This document shows, piece by piece, positions 9,764 to 18,123 of a stretch of DNA of 64,000 nt (position 1 is its first letter; every line of letters begins with the position of its first letter). Under the pieces are notes generated by a model. That model was not told the origin of the DNA. It did no database searches and worked only from the letters and a program-made list of their open reading frames with translations. Source of the DNA: [Pseudopropionibacterium] massiliense (GTDB taxonomy: Bacteria; Actinomycetota; Actinomycetes; Propionibacteriales; Propionibacteriaceae); the NCBI RefSeq assembly GCF_900607225.1, contig NZ_LR027842.1, positions 2,920,464-2,984,463 of the forward strand, given 5' to 3'. The translations under genes were made by a program, and so were the position numbers.

Positions 9764-10513
9764 ATGTTCCGTCGTTTCCCCCACATCGCGGCCGCATCGC
9801 TGGCCGCCCTCACCATCGGCCTGAGCGCCTGCTCCAACGCCACTCCTACGTCCTCCCCGTCCGCCGATCAGCAATCGGCCTCGCAGGGTTCCCCGGCGGC
9901 GAATGCCTCCGGAAGCTCCCAGAGTTCTCCCGGGGCGACGAATCCCGAGAACACCGCCGGCCCCAGGCAGAAGGCGGCCGATCCCGACCTGAGCTCCAAG
10001 GTCCTGACCGGTGAGGTCGCGGGAGTGACACTCAAGAAGATGGACCAGCTCCCGGACATGGAGAACGCCGTTCAGGGCACCGACGTCCAGGTCGAGCCCG
10101 CCAACTGCCTCAGCACGGGGATCACGCAACTCGGGGCGGGTGCCATGGCAATGACCCAGAACGGGGTCGAGTCGGTCCTGCTGAGCTCCGATGCAACCGC
10201 TCCCGGCAAGTACAAGGAATACGCGCAGAGGTGCGCCTCGGCCAGTGGAACCGTGTCCGGCAGCCCCTTCAAGCAGAGCATCGAGACGCAGCAGGTGCCC
10301 GCCGTCGATGGCGTGAACGATCTCGTCGCCGTGGCGAACTCGTCCGAATCCAGCATCAACGGCAAGGCGCTGAACGCCAAGGCCTACCTGCTGATCGGCA
10401 GCCTGAACGGCACCACCATTATCGCCCAGTCGACGACGCTCACCGGGCAGGAACCGTCCCAGGAAACCGTCACTGAGCTCTTCAAGGCCCAGGTCGAGAA
10501 GCTCAAGGGCTGA
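9764..10513 (+). CDS. Single-domain lipoprotein, tandem paralog 4
   Basis: The 249-residue lipoprotein has lipobox LSAC near residue 22, a Ser/Gln/Asn-rich linker and one family domain. Marks include LSSKVLTGEVAGVTLKKM, ANCLSTGITQLGAG, YKEYAQRCASASGT, VPAVDGVNDLVA and YLLIGSLNGTTII. The glycine motif is altered (GSLNGT instead of GNVGDV). It ends FKAQVEKLKG like its siblings. All four stop in nearly the same C-terminal FKAQV(E/D)(K/R)L tail, which indicates duplication of whole genes. A GC-rich hairpin follows at 10528, marking the likely end of the cluster. Confidence 0.8.
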   Translation: MFRRFPHIAAASLAALTIGLSACSNATPTSSPSADQQSASQGSPAANASGSSQSSPGATNPENTAGPRQKAADPDLSSKVLTGEVAGVTLKKMDQLPDMENAVQGTDVQVEPANCLSTGITQLGAGAMAMTQNGVESVLLSSDATAPGKYKEYAQRCASASGTVSGSPFKQSIETQQVPAVDGVNDLVAVANSSESSINGKALNAKAYLLIGSLNGTTIIAQSTTLTGQEPSQETVTELFKAQVEKLKG

Positions 10514-10527
10514 TCCGTTCCCTTCCC

Positions 10528-10554
10528 GGCCCCGGGCGCGAGCCGTCCGGGGCC
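10528..10554 (+). terminator. GC-rich hairpin after the lipoprotein cluster
   Basis: GGCCCCGG (10528-10535) and CCGGGGCC (10547-10554) form a perfect 8-bp stem 15 bases after the last lipoprotein stop. There is no T-tract. Its position between that stop and typA suggests a terminator. Confidence 0.45.
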
Positions 10555-10631
10555 GCCGCATGCCTGGAACACCGGTTTCCGAGGCGTACACTGTCCCGCG
10601 GCCCTGCCACCGAGACCCTCTAGGAGCCCGC

Positions 10632-12482
10632 ATGCCCATCCGTCACGACCTGCGCAACGTGGCGATCGTCGCCCACGTCGACCACGGGAAGACGACGCTC
10701 GTCGACGCCATGCTGTGGCAGTCGGGTGCCTTCCGTGAGGGCGCCGACGTGAACAAACGGGTCATGGATTCGATGGACCTGGAACGGGAGAAGGGCATCA
10801 CGATCCTGGCGAAGAACACCGCCGTGCGGCACCGGATGCCCGACGGCCGGGAGGTGACCGTCAACATCATCGACACCCCCGGTCACGCCGACTTCGGCGG
10901 CGAGGTGGAGCGGGGCCTGGAGATGGTCGACGGCGTGGTGCTGCTGGTCGACGCCTCCGAGGGGCCGCTGCCGCAGACCCGGTTCGTGCTGCGCAAGGCC
11001 CTGGCGAAGAAGCTTCCGCTGATCGTCGTGGTCAACAAGGTGGACCGTTCCGACGCCCGGATCTCCGCGGTGGTGGACGAGACCTACGACCTGTTCATGG
11101 ATCTGCTCGACGACGACGCCTCCGACGCGCTGGACTTCCCGATCGTCTACGCCTCCGCGAAGGCGGGGCGCGCCTCCCTCAACCAGCCCGCCGACTCCGA
11201 GATGCCGGACTCGCCGAACCTGGAACCGCTGTTCGAGACGATCCTGGAGCACGTGCCCGCCCCCTCCTACGAGGAGGGCGCCACCCTCCAGGCGCACGTG
11301 ACGAACCTGGACGCCTCCCCCTACCTGGGAAGACTGGCGCTGTGCCGGGTGGTGGCGGGCGAGCTGAAACGCGGCCAGCAGGTGGCGTGGTGCCGCCACG
11401 ACGGCAGCGTCCAGAACGTGAAACTCACCGAGCTGCTGGTCACCGAGGCCCTGGAACGCGTCCCGGCCGAGTCCGCGGGTCCCGGCGACATCGTCGCCAT
11501 CGCCGGCATCTCGGAGATCACCATCGGCGAGACCCTCTCCGACCCCGACGACCCGAAACCGCTGCCGCTGATCCACGTCGACGAACCGTCGATCTCCATG
11601 ACCATCGGTATCAACACCTCCCCGCTGGCGGGCAGGTCGGGCAAGCACCTGACCGCGCGGCTGGTGAAGGCACGGCTGGAGCAGGAGCTGATCGGCAACG
11701 TCTCGATCCGGGTGAAACCGACCGACCGCCCCGACACATGGGAGGTGCAGGGCCGCGGCGAACTGCAGCTGGCGGTGCTGGTGGAGATGATGCGACGCGA
11801 GGGTTTCGAGCTGACCGTCGGCAAACCGCAGGTGGTCACGAAGGTCATCGACGGGAAGGTGCACGAACCGATCGAGCGTCTCACCGTCGACGCCCCGGAG
11901 GAGTTCGTCGGCGTGACCACCCAGCTGATGGGGCTGCGTCGCGGCCGCATGGAGCAGATGGTCAACCACGGCACCGGCTGGGTGCGGATGGAGTTCCTGG
12001 TTCCGGCGCGTGGCCTGATCGGGTTCCGCACCGAGTTCCTGACCGAGACCCGCGGCACCGGGATCATGAACCATGTCGCGGAGGGCTACGAGCCGTGGGC
12101 CGGTGATTTCCGCACCCGCCCGACGAGTTCCCTGGTGGCCGACCGCACCGGGGTGGTCACCTCGTATGCGCTGTTCAACCTGCAGGAGCGGGGCACCCTG
12201 TTCGTCGGCCCGGGGGCCGAGGTCTACGAGGGCATGATCGTCGGCGAGAACCCCCGCCCCGAGGACATGGACGTCAACCCCACCAAGGAGAAGAAACTCA
12301 CCAACGTGCGTTCCTCCACTGGTGAGGAACTGGAACGCCTCATACCGCCGCGCCTGATGTCGATGGAACAGCAGCTCGAGTTCTGCGCCGCCGACGAGTG
12401 CCTGGAGGTCACCCCCGCGGTGGTGCGGATCCGCAAGGTGGTGCTGGGCCAGAAGGACCGCGCCCGCCTGAAGCGCGGCTGA
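10632..12482 (+). CDS. typA: Translational GTPase TypA/BipA
   Basis: This is a ribosome-binding GTPase of the EF-G family that helps 50S assembly and stress or cold adaptation. The 616 residues show the G1 motif AHVDHGKTTL, the G2 region EREKGITI, G3 DTPGHADFGGEVER and G4 VNKVDR, followed by beta-barrel and EF-G-like domains. The C-terminal TypA-specific region includes ARGLIGFRTEFLT, GTGIMNH and NPTKEKKLTNVRSS. The ATG at 10632 (MPIRHDLRNVAIV) follows AGGAG. A longer in-frame ORF from 10560 has no support. The length and all G motifs are intact. Confidence 0.96.
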   Translation: MPIRHDLRNVAIVAHVDHGKTTLVDAMLWQSGAFREGADVNKRVMDSMDLEREKGITILAKNTAVRHRMPDGREVTVNIIDTPGHADFGGEVERGLEMVDGVVLLVDASEGPLPQTRFVLRKALAKKLPLIVVVNKVDRSDARISAVVDETYDLFMDLLDDDASDALDFPIVYASAKAGRASLNQPADSEMPDSPNLEPLFETILEHVPAPSYEEGATLQAHVTNLDASPYLGRLALCRVVAGELKRGQQVAWCRHDGSVQNVKLTELLVTEALERVPAESAGPGDIVAIAGISEITIGETLSDPDDPKPLPLIHVDEPSISMTIGINTSPLAGRSGKHLTARLVKARLEQELIGNVSIRVKPTDRPDTWEVQGRGELQLAVLVEMMRREGFELTVGKPQVVTKVIDGKVHEPIERLTVDAPEEFVGVTTQLMGLRRGRMEQMVNHGTGWVRMEFLVPARGLIGFRTEFLTETRGTGIMNHVAEGYEPWAGDFRTRPTSSLVADRTGVVTSYALFNLQERGTLFVGPGAEVYEGMIVGENPRPEDMDVNPTKEKKLTNVRSSTGEELERLIPPRLMSMEQQLEFCAADECLEVTPAVVRIRKVVLGQKDRARLKRG

Positions 12483-12497
12483 CCCACCCCTTCCTCA

Positions 12498-12692
12498 AGT
12501 CGGTTGAGCCAGCCCGCGAGCACCCCACTCCCCGAAGCTGGTTGAGCCAGCTCGTGAGCGAAGCGAACGGCTGAGTCGAAACCACCCGGCAGCCGACGAA
12601 CAGACCTGACCACAGATCCCCGGATACGCGCACGAGGTTTCGACACGACCCGCTCGCTGACGCTCGCAGGCCGGCTCAACCAACTTCGACCA
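12498..12692 (+). repeat. Family A repeat cluster between typA and a convergent gene
   Basis: This holds a partial forward unit (about 12500-12520), a forward unit (about 12536-12585, GGTTGAGCC to GTCGAAACC) and an inverted unit (about 12634-12692, GGTTTCGAC to GGCTCAACC). Units are about 50 bp and internally near-palindromic (CTCGTGAGCGAAGCGAAC and similar). The cluster fills the whole interval between two convergent genes. Confidence 0.8.
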
Positions 12693-12719
12693 GGACAAAT
12701 CCGGTTGGCTGGAATGTGG

Positions 12720-13613
12720 TCAGTCCCGGGGCTTCAGCAGGTCGACCACGGAGGCCACGACCTTGAGCCGGGTCTCGACGTTGGCTGCGGCCGGGGCCTT
12801 GACCCTCGCCCCCCAGTAGGCGACCCGATCGCCTGCGACAAGGACGCAGTCGGTCACACGCTGCGGGGTCATCAGCGAGGCGGGCTCGTCGGTGGACAGG
12901 GGAAGTTGGAGGTCGGCCCACGCCCTCCCCCAGCGGGTGTCGACGGCCGCGACCCCGGAGAAGATCAGACCGCGCAGCCGCCCGGTCTCGGCGAGGATCT
13001 CGACGTGCTGGCGCGGACGGTCCGGGTTCTGCCACTCGATGGCCGAACTGCCCCAGTTGATCGCGAACCCGCATTCGTCCGCGACGGCGAGTTCGGTGAT
13101 GAGACTGAGGAATCGTTTGTCCCCGGGAAAGATCGGCGAATAGGCGTCGCAGTGTTCGATCACGACCTCCGCCCGGAACCTGTCGTCGGCCTCCAGATCT
13201 GCCAGGGAACGCTGAAAGGCATCGGCCGATGCCCGCACCCCCGGGGCCGAGTGGATGTGGATGAAGGAAACTGTTTCCTCCCCGGTTCGCTGGTTCAGCT
13301 CCTCGGCGGCGCGACGCACCCCGGTGATCCATTCGACAGCCGCCCGGCGCCCCTCGTCGTCGGTGGAGGCCAACCCGAAGGCGGGTTCCTCCGCGAGCCG
13401 TCTCACCGTGCCGGGAAGGGCCGTGACGACGCCGTGGCGGAACCGGCCACGCACCTGGGAGACGAACCAGTCGAGATCCTCATGAATGGAATCCGAGAAG
13501 GGAATCTCAAGAGCCGTCGCGAGGTTTCTCTCCGCCAGCCCCGCGTAGAAAGCCTCCTGATCGCCCCTTTCGGACGGCATTGCCGCATGGGCGCCGACGA
13601 TGATCTCCGGCAT
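12720..13613 (-). CDS. DUF4862-like TIM-barrel protein
   Basis: The 297-residue cytoplasmic protein begins MPEIIVGAHAAMP and has EIPFSD near residue 40, FIHIHSAPG near 120, VVIEHCDAY near 155, FAINWGSSAIE near 190 and LIFSGVAA near 225. This order of short beta strands ending in Glu/His/Asp residues resembles xylose-isomerase-type TIM barrels and matches my recollection of DUF4862, a family often found near sugar-acid catabolism genes. The activity is unknown. The start is the ATG at 13613 after GAGGAACC. The upstream in-frame ORF of 74 codons is low-complexity and was rejected. It is convergent with typA, separated by family A repeats. Confidence 0.65.
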   Translation of the reverse strand: MPEIIVGAHAAMPSERGDQEAFYAGLAERNLATALEIPFSDSIHEDLDWFVSQVRGRFRHGVVTALPGTVRRLAEEPAFGLASTDDEGRRAAVEWITGVRRAAEELNQRTGEETVSFIHIHSAPGVRASADAFQRSLADLEADDRFRAEVVIEHCDAYSPIFPGDKRFLSLITELAVADECGFAINWGSSAIEWQNPDRPRQHVEILAETGRLRGLIFSGVAAVDTRWGRAWADLQLPLSTDEPASLMTPQRVTDCVLVAGDRVAYWGARVKAPAAANVETRLKVVASVVDLLKPRD

Positions 13614-13812
13614 TGGTTCCTCCCCCTCATGATGAACAGCCCGAAGAGTACAGCACCCGATTGACCGGGAGTACCACCGAAAGGGGTGTTTCCAAAGCCA
13701 TTGGGAACAAGATCGAAATACCCGCATCGTCACGGGAGTTTTCCGGGAGCATTTCCCGCGGGAACACCGGGCACTTTCAGAGCCGGACCGAGCCCTTGGG
13801 TGGGCGAACCGG

Positions 13813-14256
13813 TCAACCGATCCCGAGGGGGCCACGAAGCAGCAGCACCGCCCCCGCCCACAGCGACGCCCACAGCAGGCTGGCGAGGGTTCCTATGATG
13901 AAGCGCTCGCTCGTGGCGGTGTCGGAGGTGCGCAGCTCCGGGTAGCGGCCGAAACCCTTGACCACCATCACCACCCCGATCCCGGCGGGAAACCCCGCGA
14001 CGATGCAGGCATAGGTGGCGGCGCGTTCGAGCAGCCCGATCCAGCGACCCCCGGGAAGCTCCTTCCCGGCCCGGACCAGCCGGAGGTCTATCAACTCCGG
14101 ACCCCCCTCCCCCGCCTCGGCGGCCTCGCGCCGCTGGGCCTCACGTCGGGTCTGCCAGTCCACCAGCCGGAACAGTCCGCGCACCACCGGCGTGCCCGCC
14201 GGTGTGGCCAGCAGAAAACCAAGCACCACCATCGCGACCCACGAATACGTCTCCAT
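13813..14256 (-). CDS. Small membrane protein with three predicted helices
   Basis: The 147-residue protein has an N-terminal helix (SWVAMVVLGFLLATPAG), a charged cytosolic stretch rich in Arg/Glu (about 35-70), then two helices (ATYACIVAGFPAGIGVVMVV and IIGTLASLLWASLWAGAVLL). The motif KGFGRYPEL followed by SERFIIGT between the last two helices recurs in small membrane proteins of unknown function in many bacteria. The start at 14256 has GGGAGG eight bases upstream. An in-frame ATG at 14316 would add 20 residues. It is divergent from the fucP-like gene, so the two may share a control region. Confidence 0.65.
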   Translation of the reverse strand: METYSWVAMVVLGFLLATPAGTPVVRGLFRLVDWQTRREAQRREAAEAGEGGPELIDLRLVRAGKELPGGRWIGLLERAATYACIVAGFPAGIGVVMVVKGFGRYPELRTSDTATSERFIIGTLASLLWASLWAGAVLLLRGPLGIG

Positions 14257-14389
14257 GCCACCAGCCTCCCACCCGTCACCGACAATTCCGTGGAGCAGAA
14301 TTTTCTCCAAACCCATGGGAAAACGTCCTTCATCGGAGTTAGACTGACCGGACCCTACAGGGCGAAGATGCCCGGAAACAGGAGGTCAC

Positions 14390-15670
14390 ATGGCCGCCCC
14401 GTCAACCCAGCAACGTCCTGCGCTGGTAGCGAAGGAGTTGCGTGTCCCGTTCCTGCTGCTCCTGCTGTGCTTCGCCGCATGGGGCACGGCCGCCAACCTG
14501 ACCGACGTGTTGGTGGGTGTGTTCCGGAGCATCTTCACCATGACCATCCTCGAGTCGTCGCTGGTGCAGTTCGCGTATTACGGTGCCTATTTCCTGCTGG
14601 CGATTCCGGCGGCGATGATCAACCAGCGGTTCGGCTTCAAGGCCGGCCTGCTGACCGGTCTCGGGCTGGCCGCGATCGGAGGTTTCCTGTTCATCCCGGC
14701 CGCCAGGACCCTCACCTACGCCATGTTCCTGTTGGCGCTGTTCACCCTGGCCGCGGGATTGTCCATCCTCGAGACCTCAGCGAACCCCCTGGTGATCGCG
14801 ATGGGTGACGAGGCGACGTCCACCCGGCGGTTGAACCTGGCGCAGGCCTTCAACCCGATCGGCGCGAACCTGGGTGTGCTGATGGGCGCGGTGCTGATCC
14901 TGCCCCACCTGACCCCCGAGACCGCGAAGTCCATCATGAACGAGGAGGAGGCCCTCGCCGCCCAGGAGGCCGATCTCGCCCTGGTGCTCGGCCCCTATCT
15001 CGGTATCGCGGTGGCGCTCGTGATCATCTGGTTGCTGATCGCGTTCCGCAGGCTCCCGTTGCCCCCGCAGGAGGCCACACCCGAGGGTGGCGGTGGGCGT
15101 TTCGGGCGTCTGTGGGGCAACAAGCTGTACCGCTACGGCGTGGCCGCGCAGTTCTTCAACGTGGCCGCCCAGACCTGCGCCTGGACCTATACCATCATCT
15201 ACGCACAGGACGTGGTGGGCACCTCACCCGAGGCGGCCGGCTGGTGGCTGCAGGCCAGCCTGTTGTTGTTCCTGGTGGCCCGGTTCGTGATGGTCTTCGT
15301 GCTCGGCATCGTACGCCCAGCGGTGCTGCTGCTCATCATGGCGGTCTTCGGGGTGGGCTGCTGCCTGACCTCGATCCTCGTGCTGAACATCGTCGGCCTG
15401 ATCGCGGTGGTGTGCATCTCGGCGGCCTTGTCGCTGATGTTCCCCACCATCTACGGCATGGCCCTCAAGGGCCTCGGCGACGACGCGAAGTTCGGCTCCG
15501 CGGGCCTGGTGATGGCCATCCTCGGCGGCGCCCTGATCCCGATGGTCCAGGCACGCGTGATGGACGTCGCGGGATCGGCGATCGGTTTCATCGTGCCGGC
15601 CGTGTGCCTGGCGCTCGTGGCCGCCTACGCCGCCTACGACATGGTCCACACTGGGAAGGAGACATCATGA
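14390..15670 (+). CDS. FucP/GluP-type sugar:proton symporter (MFS)
   Basis: The 426-residue transporter belongs to the L-fucose:H+ symporter branch of the major facilitator superfamily, which imports fucose, glucose/galactose or related sugars. Support: FAAWGTAANLTDVL in helix 1 (usual FxxWGxxxxLND), LVQFAYYGAYFLLAIPA in helix 2, GFKAGLLTGLGLAAIG, and LSILETSANPLV plus LAQAFNPIGANLG, which are FucP signatures. About 12 hydrophobic segments are visible. AGGAGGTC precedes the ATG. The stop overlaps the start of the next gene, a sugar-binding lipoprotein, so the two are co-expressed. The substrate cannot be assigned from sequence alone. Confidence 0.88.
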   Translation: MAAPSTQQRPALVAKELRVPFLLLLLCFAAWGTAANLTDVLVGVFRSIFTMTILESSLVQFAYYGAYFLLAIPAAMINQRFGFKAGLLTGLGLAAIGGFLFIPAARTLTYAMFLLALFTLAAGLSILETSANPLVIAMGDEATSTRRLNLAQAFNPIGANLGVLMGAVLILPHLTPETAKSIMNEEEALAAQEADLALVLGPYLGIAVALVIIWLLIAFRRLPLPPQEATPEGGGGRFGRLWGNKLYRYGVAAQFFNVAAQTCAWTYTIIYAQDVVGTSPEAAGWWLQASLLLFLVARFVMVFVLGIVRPAVLLLIMAVFGVGCCLTSILVLNIVGLIAVVCISAALSLMFPTIYGMALKGLGDDAKFGSAGLVMAILGGALIPMVQARVMDVAGSAIGFIVPAVCLALVAAYAAYDMVHTGKETS

Positions 15671-16662
15671 AAGCCCTGTCGAAGTGGTTGGCAGCCACCC
15701 TGGCCGTCGGCATCACCGCCGCCCTGGGCGCCTGCTCCGACAACCGGCCACCGGTCAGCATCGGGCTCATCACGAAACAGGAGACGAACCCGTACTGGGT
15801 GACGCTGCGCACGGTGGCCGAGGACTCGGCCCGCAAGGCCGGGGCCACGCTCACCACCGCGGCGGGCAGCAGCGACGTCGACGTCGAGTCGCAGCGCACG
15901 GCTCTGAAGGAGATGGTGGACAAGGGCGTCAACGGCATCCTCATCGCCCCGACGAACTCGACGGCCCTGGCCGCCGACATCCAGGCCGCACGCGACAAGG
16001 GCATCACCGTGATCGCCCTCGACACCCCCATGGAGCCGCAGGAGACCACGAACGCCTACTTCGGCACCGACAACAAGCGGGCCGGGGAGCTGATCGGCCG
16101 CTACGCCCGGGCGAAGATCGACGAGCTCGGCCTGAGCCCGCAGATCATGATGTTGAACCTCTCCCCCGGCATCACCTCGGGTGAGAACCGGAGCGCCGGC
16201 TTCCAGGAGGGTTTCGGCGTCCAGGAGGGTTCGGGCCGGGTGGTTGACCAGGCCAACACCGAGGGCGACCAGGGACTGGCGCAGCAGGCCATGACGGAGG
16301 CCCTGACGAAGAACCCGGACATCAACGTGGTCTACGCGGTCAACGAACCCGCCGCGCAGGGCGCCGTCACGGCGTTGAAGTCTGCGGACAAGGACCTGTC
16401 GAAGGTCGTGGTGGTCGCCATCGACGGCGGCTGCGAGGCCATGAAGAACTCGGTGCGCCCCGGCGACATCGACGCCACGGCCATGCAGTTCCCGCAGAAC
16501 ATGGCACGCGAGGGCGTCGAGGCGATAGTCGCGAAGGTCCGGGAGGGAAGGGAACCATCGGGTTACCTGGCCACCGGAACCGAGCTGGTCACCGGATCAC
16601 CCGCACCGGGCGTCACGTCGAAGAACGTCGAGTACGGCGTGCGCACCTGCTGGGGTGGCTAG
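15667..16662 (+). CDS. Sugar-binding lipoprotein (RbsB/FrcB-like) coupled to the FucP-like symporter
   Basis: The 331-residue lipoprotein (lipobox LGAC near residue 22) has a periplasmic-binding-protein fold of the ribose/fructose type. Support: SIGLITKQETNPYW at the first strand, GILIAPTNSTAL near 90, VIALDTPM near 115, YFGTDNKRAGELIG near 130, VYAVNEPAAQGAV near 225 and VVAIDGGCEA near 252. The ATGA overlap with the upstream symporter shows tight coupling. No ABC permease or ATPase is nearby. Such proteins normally feed ABC importers, so pairing with an MFS symporter is unusual. It could instead serve an importer elsewhere or a sensor. Confidence 0.88.
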   Translation: MKALSKWLAATLAVGITAALGACSDNRPPVSIGLITKQETNPYWVTLRTVAEDSARKAGATLTTAAGSSDVDVESQRTALKEMVDKGVNGILIAPTNSTALAADIQAARDKGITVIALDTPMEPQETTNAYFGTDNKRAGELIGRYARAKIDELGLSPQIMMLNLSPGITSGENRSAGFQEGFGVQEGSGRVVDQANTEGDQGLAQQAMTEALTKNPDINVVYAVNEPAAQGAVTALKSADKDLSKVVVVAIDGGCEAMKNSVRPGDIDATAMQFPQNMAREGVEAIVAKVREGREPSGYLATGTELVTGSPAPGVTSKNVEYGVRTCWGG

Positions 16663-16716
16663 GAGGAGTCGCGAACACCATGACCGGCCACGGCCCGTGC
16701 CGAAACCGTCTCACAT

Positions 16717-16870
16717 CAAGTTGGTTGAGCCGGCCTGCGAGCGGCAGCGAGCTGGTCGTGTCGAAACCATCGTGCACCCGTCCGGGGTCCTGTGGTCGGG
16801 TGTGTTGTCCGGCTGCCGGATGGTTTCGACACGGGTCCCTCGTCCCTCACGGCCCAGTTCAACCAGCTTC
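16717..16870 (+). repeat. Family A inverted pair
   Basis: A forward unit (about 16717-16769) and an inverted unit (about 16821-16870) flank a 50-bp centre. Together they fill the interval between the convergent binding-protein gene and the small gene at 16932-17114. Confidence 0.8.
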
Positions 16871-16876
16871 ACACAC

Positions 16877-16914
16877 AAAAGCGGGGCCGGCTCGCTTTCA
16901 CGATCCGGCCCCGC
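16877..16914 (-). terminator. Rho-independent terminator for the 60-residue gene
   Basis: Read on the minus strand, the 10-bp stem GCGGGGCCGG/CCGGCCCCGC (arms 16881-16890 and 16905-16914) is followed by TTTT and a TG-rich tail. It lies 18 bp beyond the stop of the small minus-strand gene, which supports that gene being expressed. Confidence 0.75.
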
Positions 16915-16931
16915 ACGGGAAAATCGAGAGG

Positions 16932-17114
16932 TCAGTGGACGGTGGCCCAGCCACGTCCGGGCCAGCTCACCTCGGCGTGTTCAGAGGTGTCGGAGGTGCG
17001 GATGATGGCGGGACGGGCCGTCAGGGTCGGCATCACAACCACCGCGCCACGGGTGGCGGGGTAGACACCGAACTCGGAATCGAGGAAGCGGTTGAGGAAG
17101 TTACGGATGCTCAT
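16932..17114 (-). CDS. Small conserved-looking protein, unknown function
   Basis: The 60-residue protein starts MSIRNFLNRFLDSEFG and ends WPGRGWATVH. It has no signal peptide or membrane helix and is rich in Thr, Arg and Pro. No clear Shine-Dalgarno precedes the ATG, so it may be leaderless. Evidence that it is real: GC-rich wobble positions, a textbook terminator immediately downstream, and divergent placement from the lysR gene, so the two share an upstream region. The function is unknown. Confidence 0.5.
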   Translation of the reverse strand: MSIRNFLNRFLDSEFGVYPATRGAVVVMPTLTARPAIIRTSDTSEHAEVSWPGRGWATVH

Positions 17115-17190
17115 GACTCAATGCTGCGCCGGGAGATCCCATGCGTCCAATACCCGTTTGTAAGATAATCCATGCAGTTAGGTTATAAGT

Positions 17191-18123
17191 ATGGATACGA
17201 ATGTCCTCCGCTGGTTCCAGCTCGTCGCCGACGGCGCCACCGTCACCGAGGTGAGCGAGCTGGAGTGGACCTCCCAGCCCGGGATCTCGCGTGCCCTGGC
17301 CAGACTCTCCGACGAGGTGGGCGCCCCCCTGCTGCGGCGCGAGGGACGTGTCTTGCGCCTGACCCACGCCGGGGCGATGTTCAAGCATCACGTCGACGCG
17401 ATGCTCCACCAGCTGGACGACGGCCTGGCCGAGGTGGCCCAGCTGATGGATCCAGAGTCGGGACTGGTCACCGTCGCTTTCCCGCACTCGCTCGGGGAGT
17501 GGCTGGTGCCCGCGATCGCGGCCGGGTTCCTGCAAAGGCATCCCGACGTGCAGCTGGACCTGAGTGCCAGACACGACGAGACCACACCGGCGACAGGGAC
17601 GGGCTCCGAGATCGACCTGGAGCTGACCACGCTCAGGCCCCGCGGCCGGGCCCATCACTGGCGCGGGCTGCTGCGTGAACCCCTCCGGCTGCTGCTGCCC
17701 GAGGGACATCCGCTCACAGCCGGCACCGCCCCCGTCCCGATCACCCGGATCGGCGGGGAACGCCTCATCACGATGCGCAGGACCTCGCAGCTGTGGGTCG
17801 TCACCGACTCCCTGCTGTCCCGTCACGGGATCGAACCAGAGGCCGGCCTCGTCGCCGACGACCTGCCGACGCTCTACGGCTACGTCGCGGCCGGACTCGG
17901 AGTGGCGCTGGCCCCCGGTCGCGCCGTTGCCGGGGTGAGGCCACAGGCCCTCGCGGAGGACGACGCCTTCCGGGAGATCGGCCTCAGCTGGGCGGCGGGT
18001 CGCCGCCTGCTGCCATCGACCGCGCTGTTCCGCGACCACGTCCTGGGGCTGGCGAAGTCCCGGCGCCTGCCGCACCCCCCGGAAACAGTCGATGTAGAAC
18101 ATCACTTAAGATCTTCTACATGA
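17191..18123 (+). CDS. LysR-family transcriptional regulator
   Basis: The 310-residue protein has an N-terminal winged helix-turn-helix (about residues 1-62: VTEVSELEWTSQPGISRALA, then GAPLLRREGRVLRLTHAG) and a LysR effector-binding domain (VTVAFPHSLGEWLVPAIAAG near 90 and LVADDLPTLYGYVAAGLG near 230). The coinducer is unknown. It starts 76 bp from the divergent small gene at 17114, a typical LysR arrangement. Its stop overlaps the ATG of the satD-like gene (ATGA). The final 10 codons contain an inverted repeat that may control the downstream gene. Confidence 0.9.
   Translation: MDTNVLRWFQLVADGATVTEVSELEWTSQPGISRALARLSDEVGAPLLRREGRVLRLTHAGAMFKHHVDAMLHQLDDGLAEVAQLMDPESGLVTVAFPHSLGEWLVPAIAAGFLQRHPDVQLDLSARHDETTPATGTGSEIDLELTTLRPRGRAHHWRGLLREPLRLLLPEGHPLTAGTAPVPITRIGGERLITMRRTSQLWVVTDSLLSRHGIEPEAGLVADDLPTLYGYVAAGLGVALAPGRAVAGVRPQALAEDDAFREIGLSWAAGRRLLPSTALFRDHVLGLAKSRRLPHPPETVDVEHHLRSST
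18093..18120 (+). promoter_or_regulatory. Inverted repeat overlapping the satD-like start
   Basis: TGTAGAA (18093-18099) and TTCTACA (18114-18120) are perfect arms with 14 bases between them. The spacer includes part of an AGATCT palindrome. The block is AT-rich inside otherwise GC-rich coding sequence, and its last base is the first base of the satD-like ATG. It looks like an operator or internal promoter. Confidence 0.4.
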
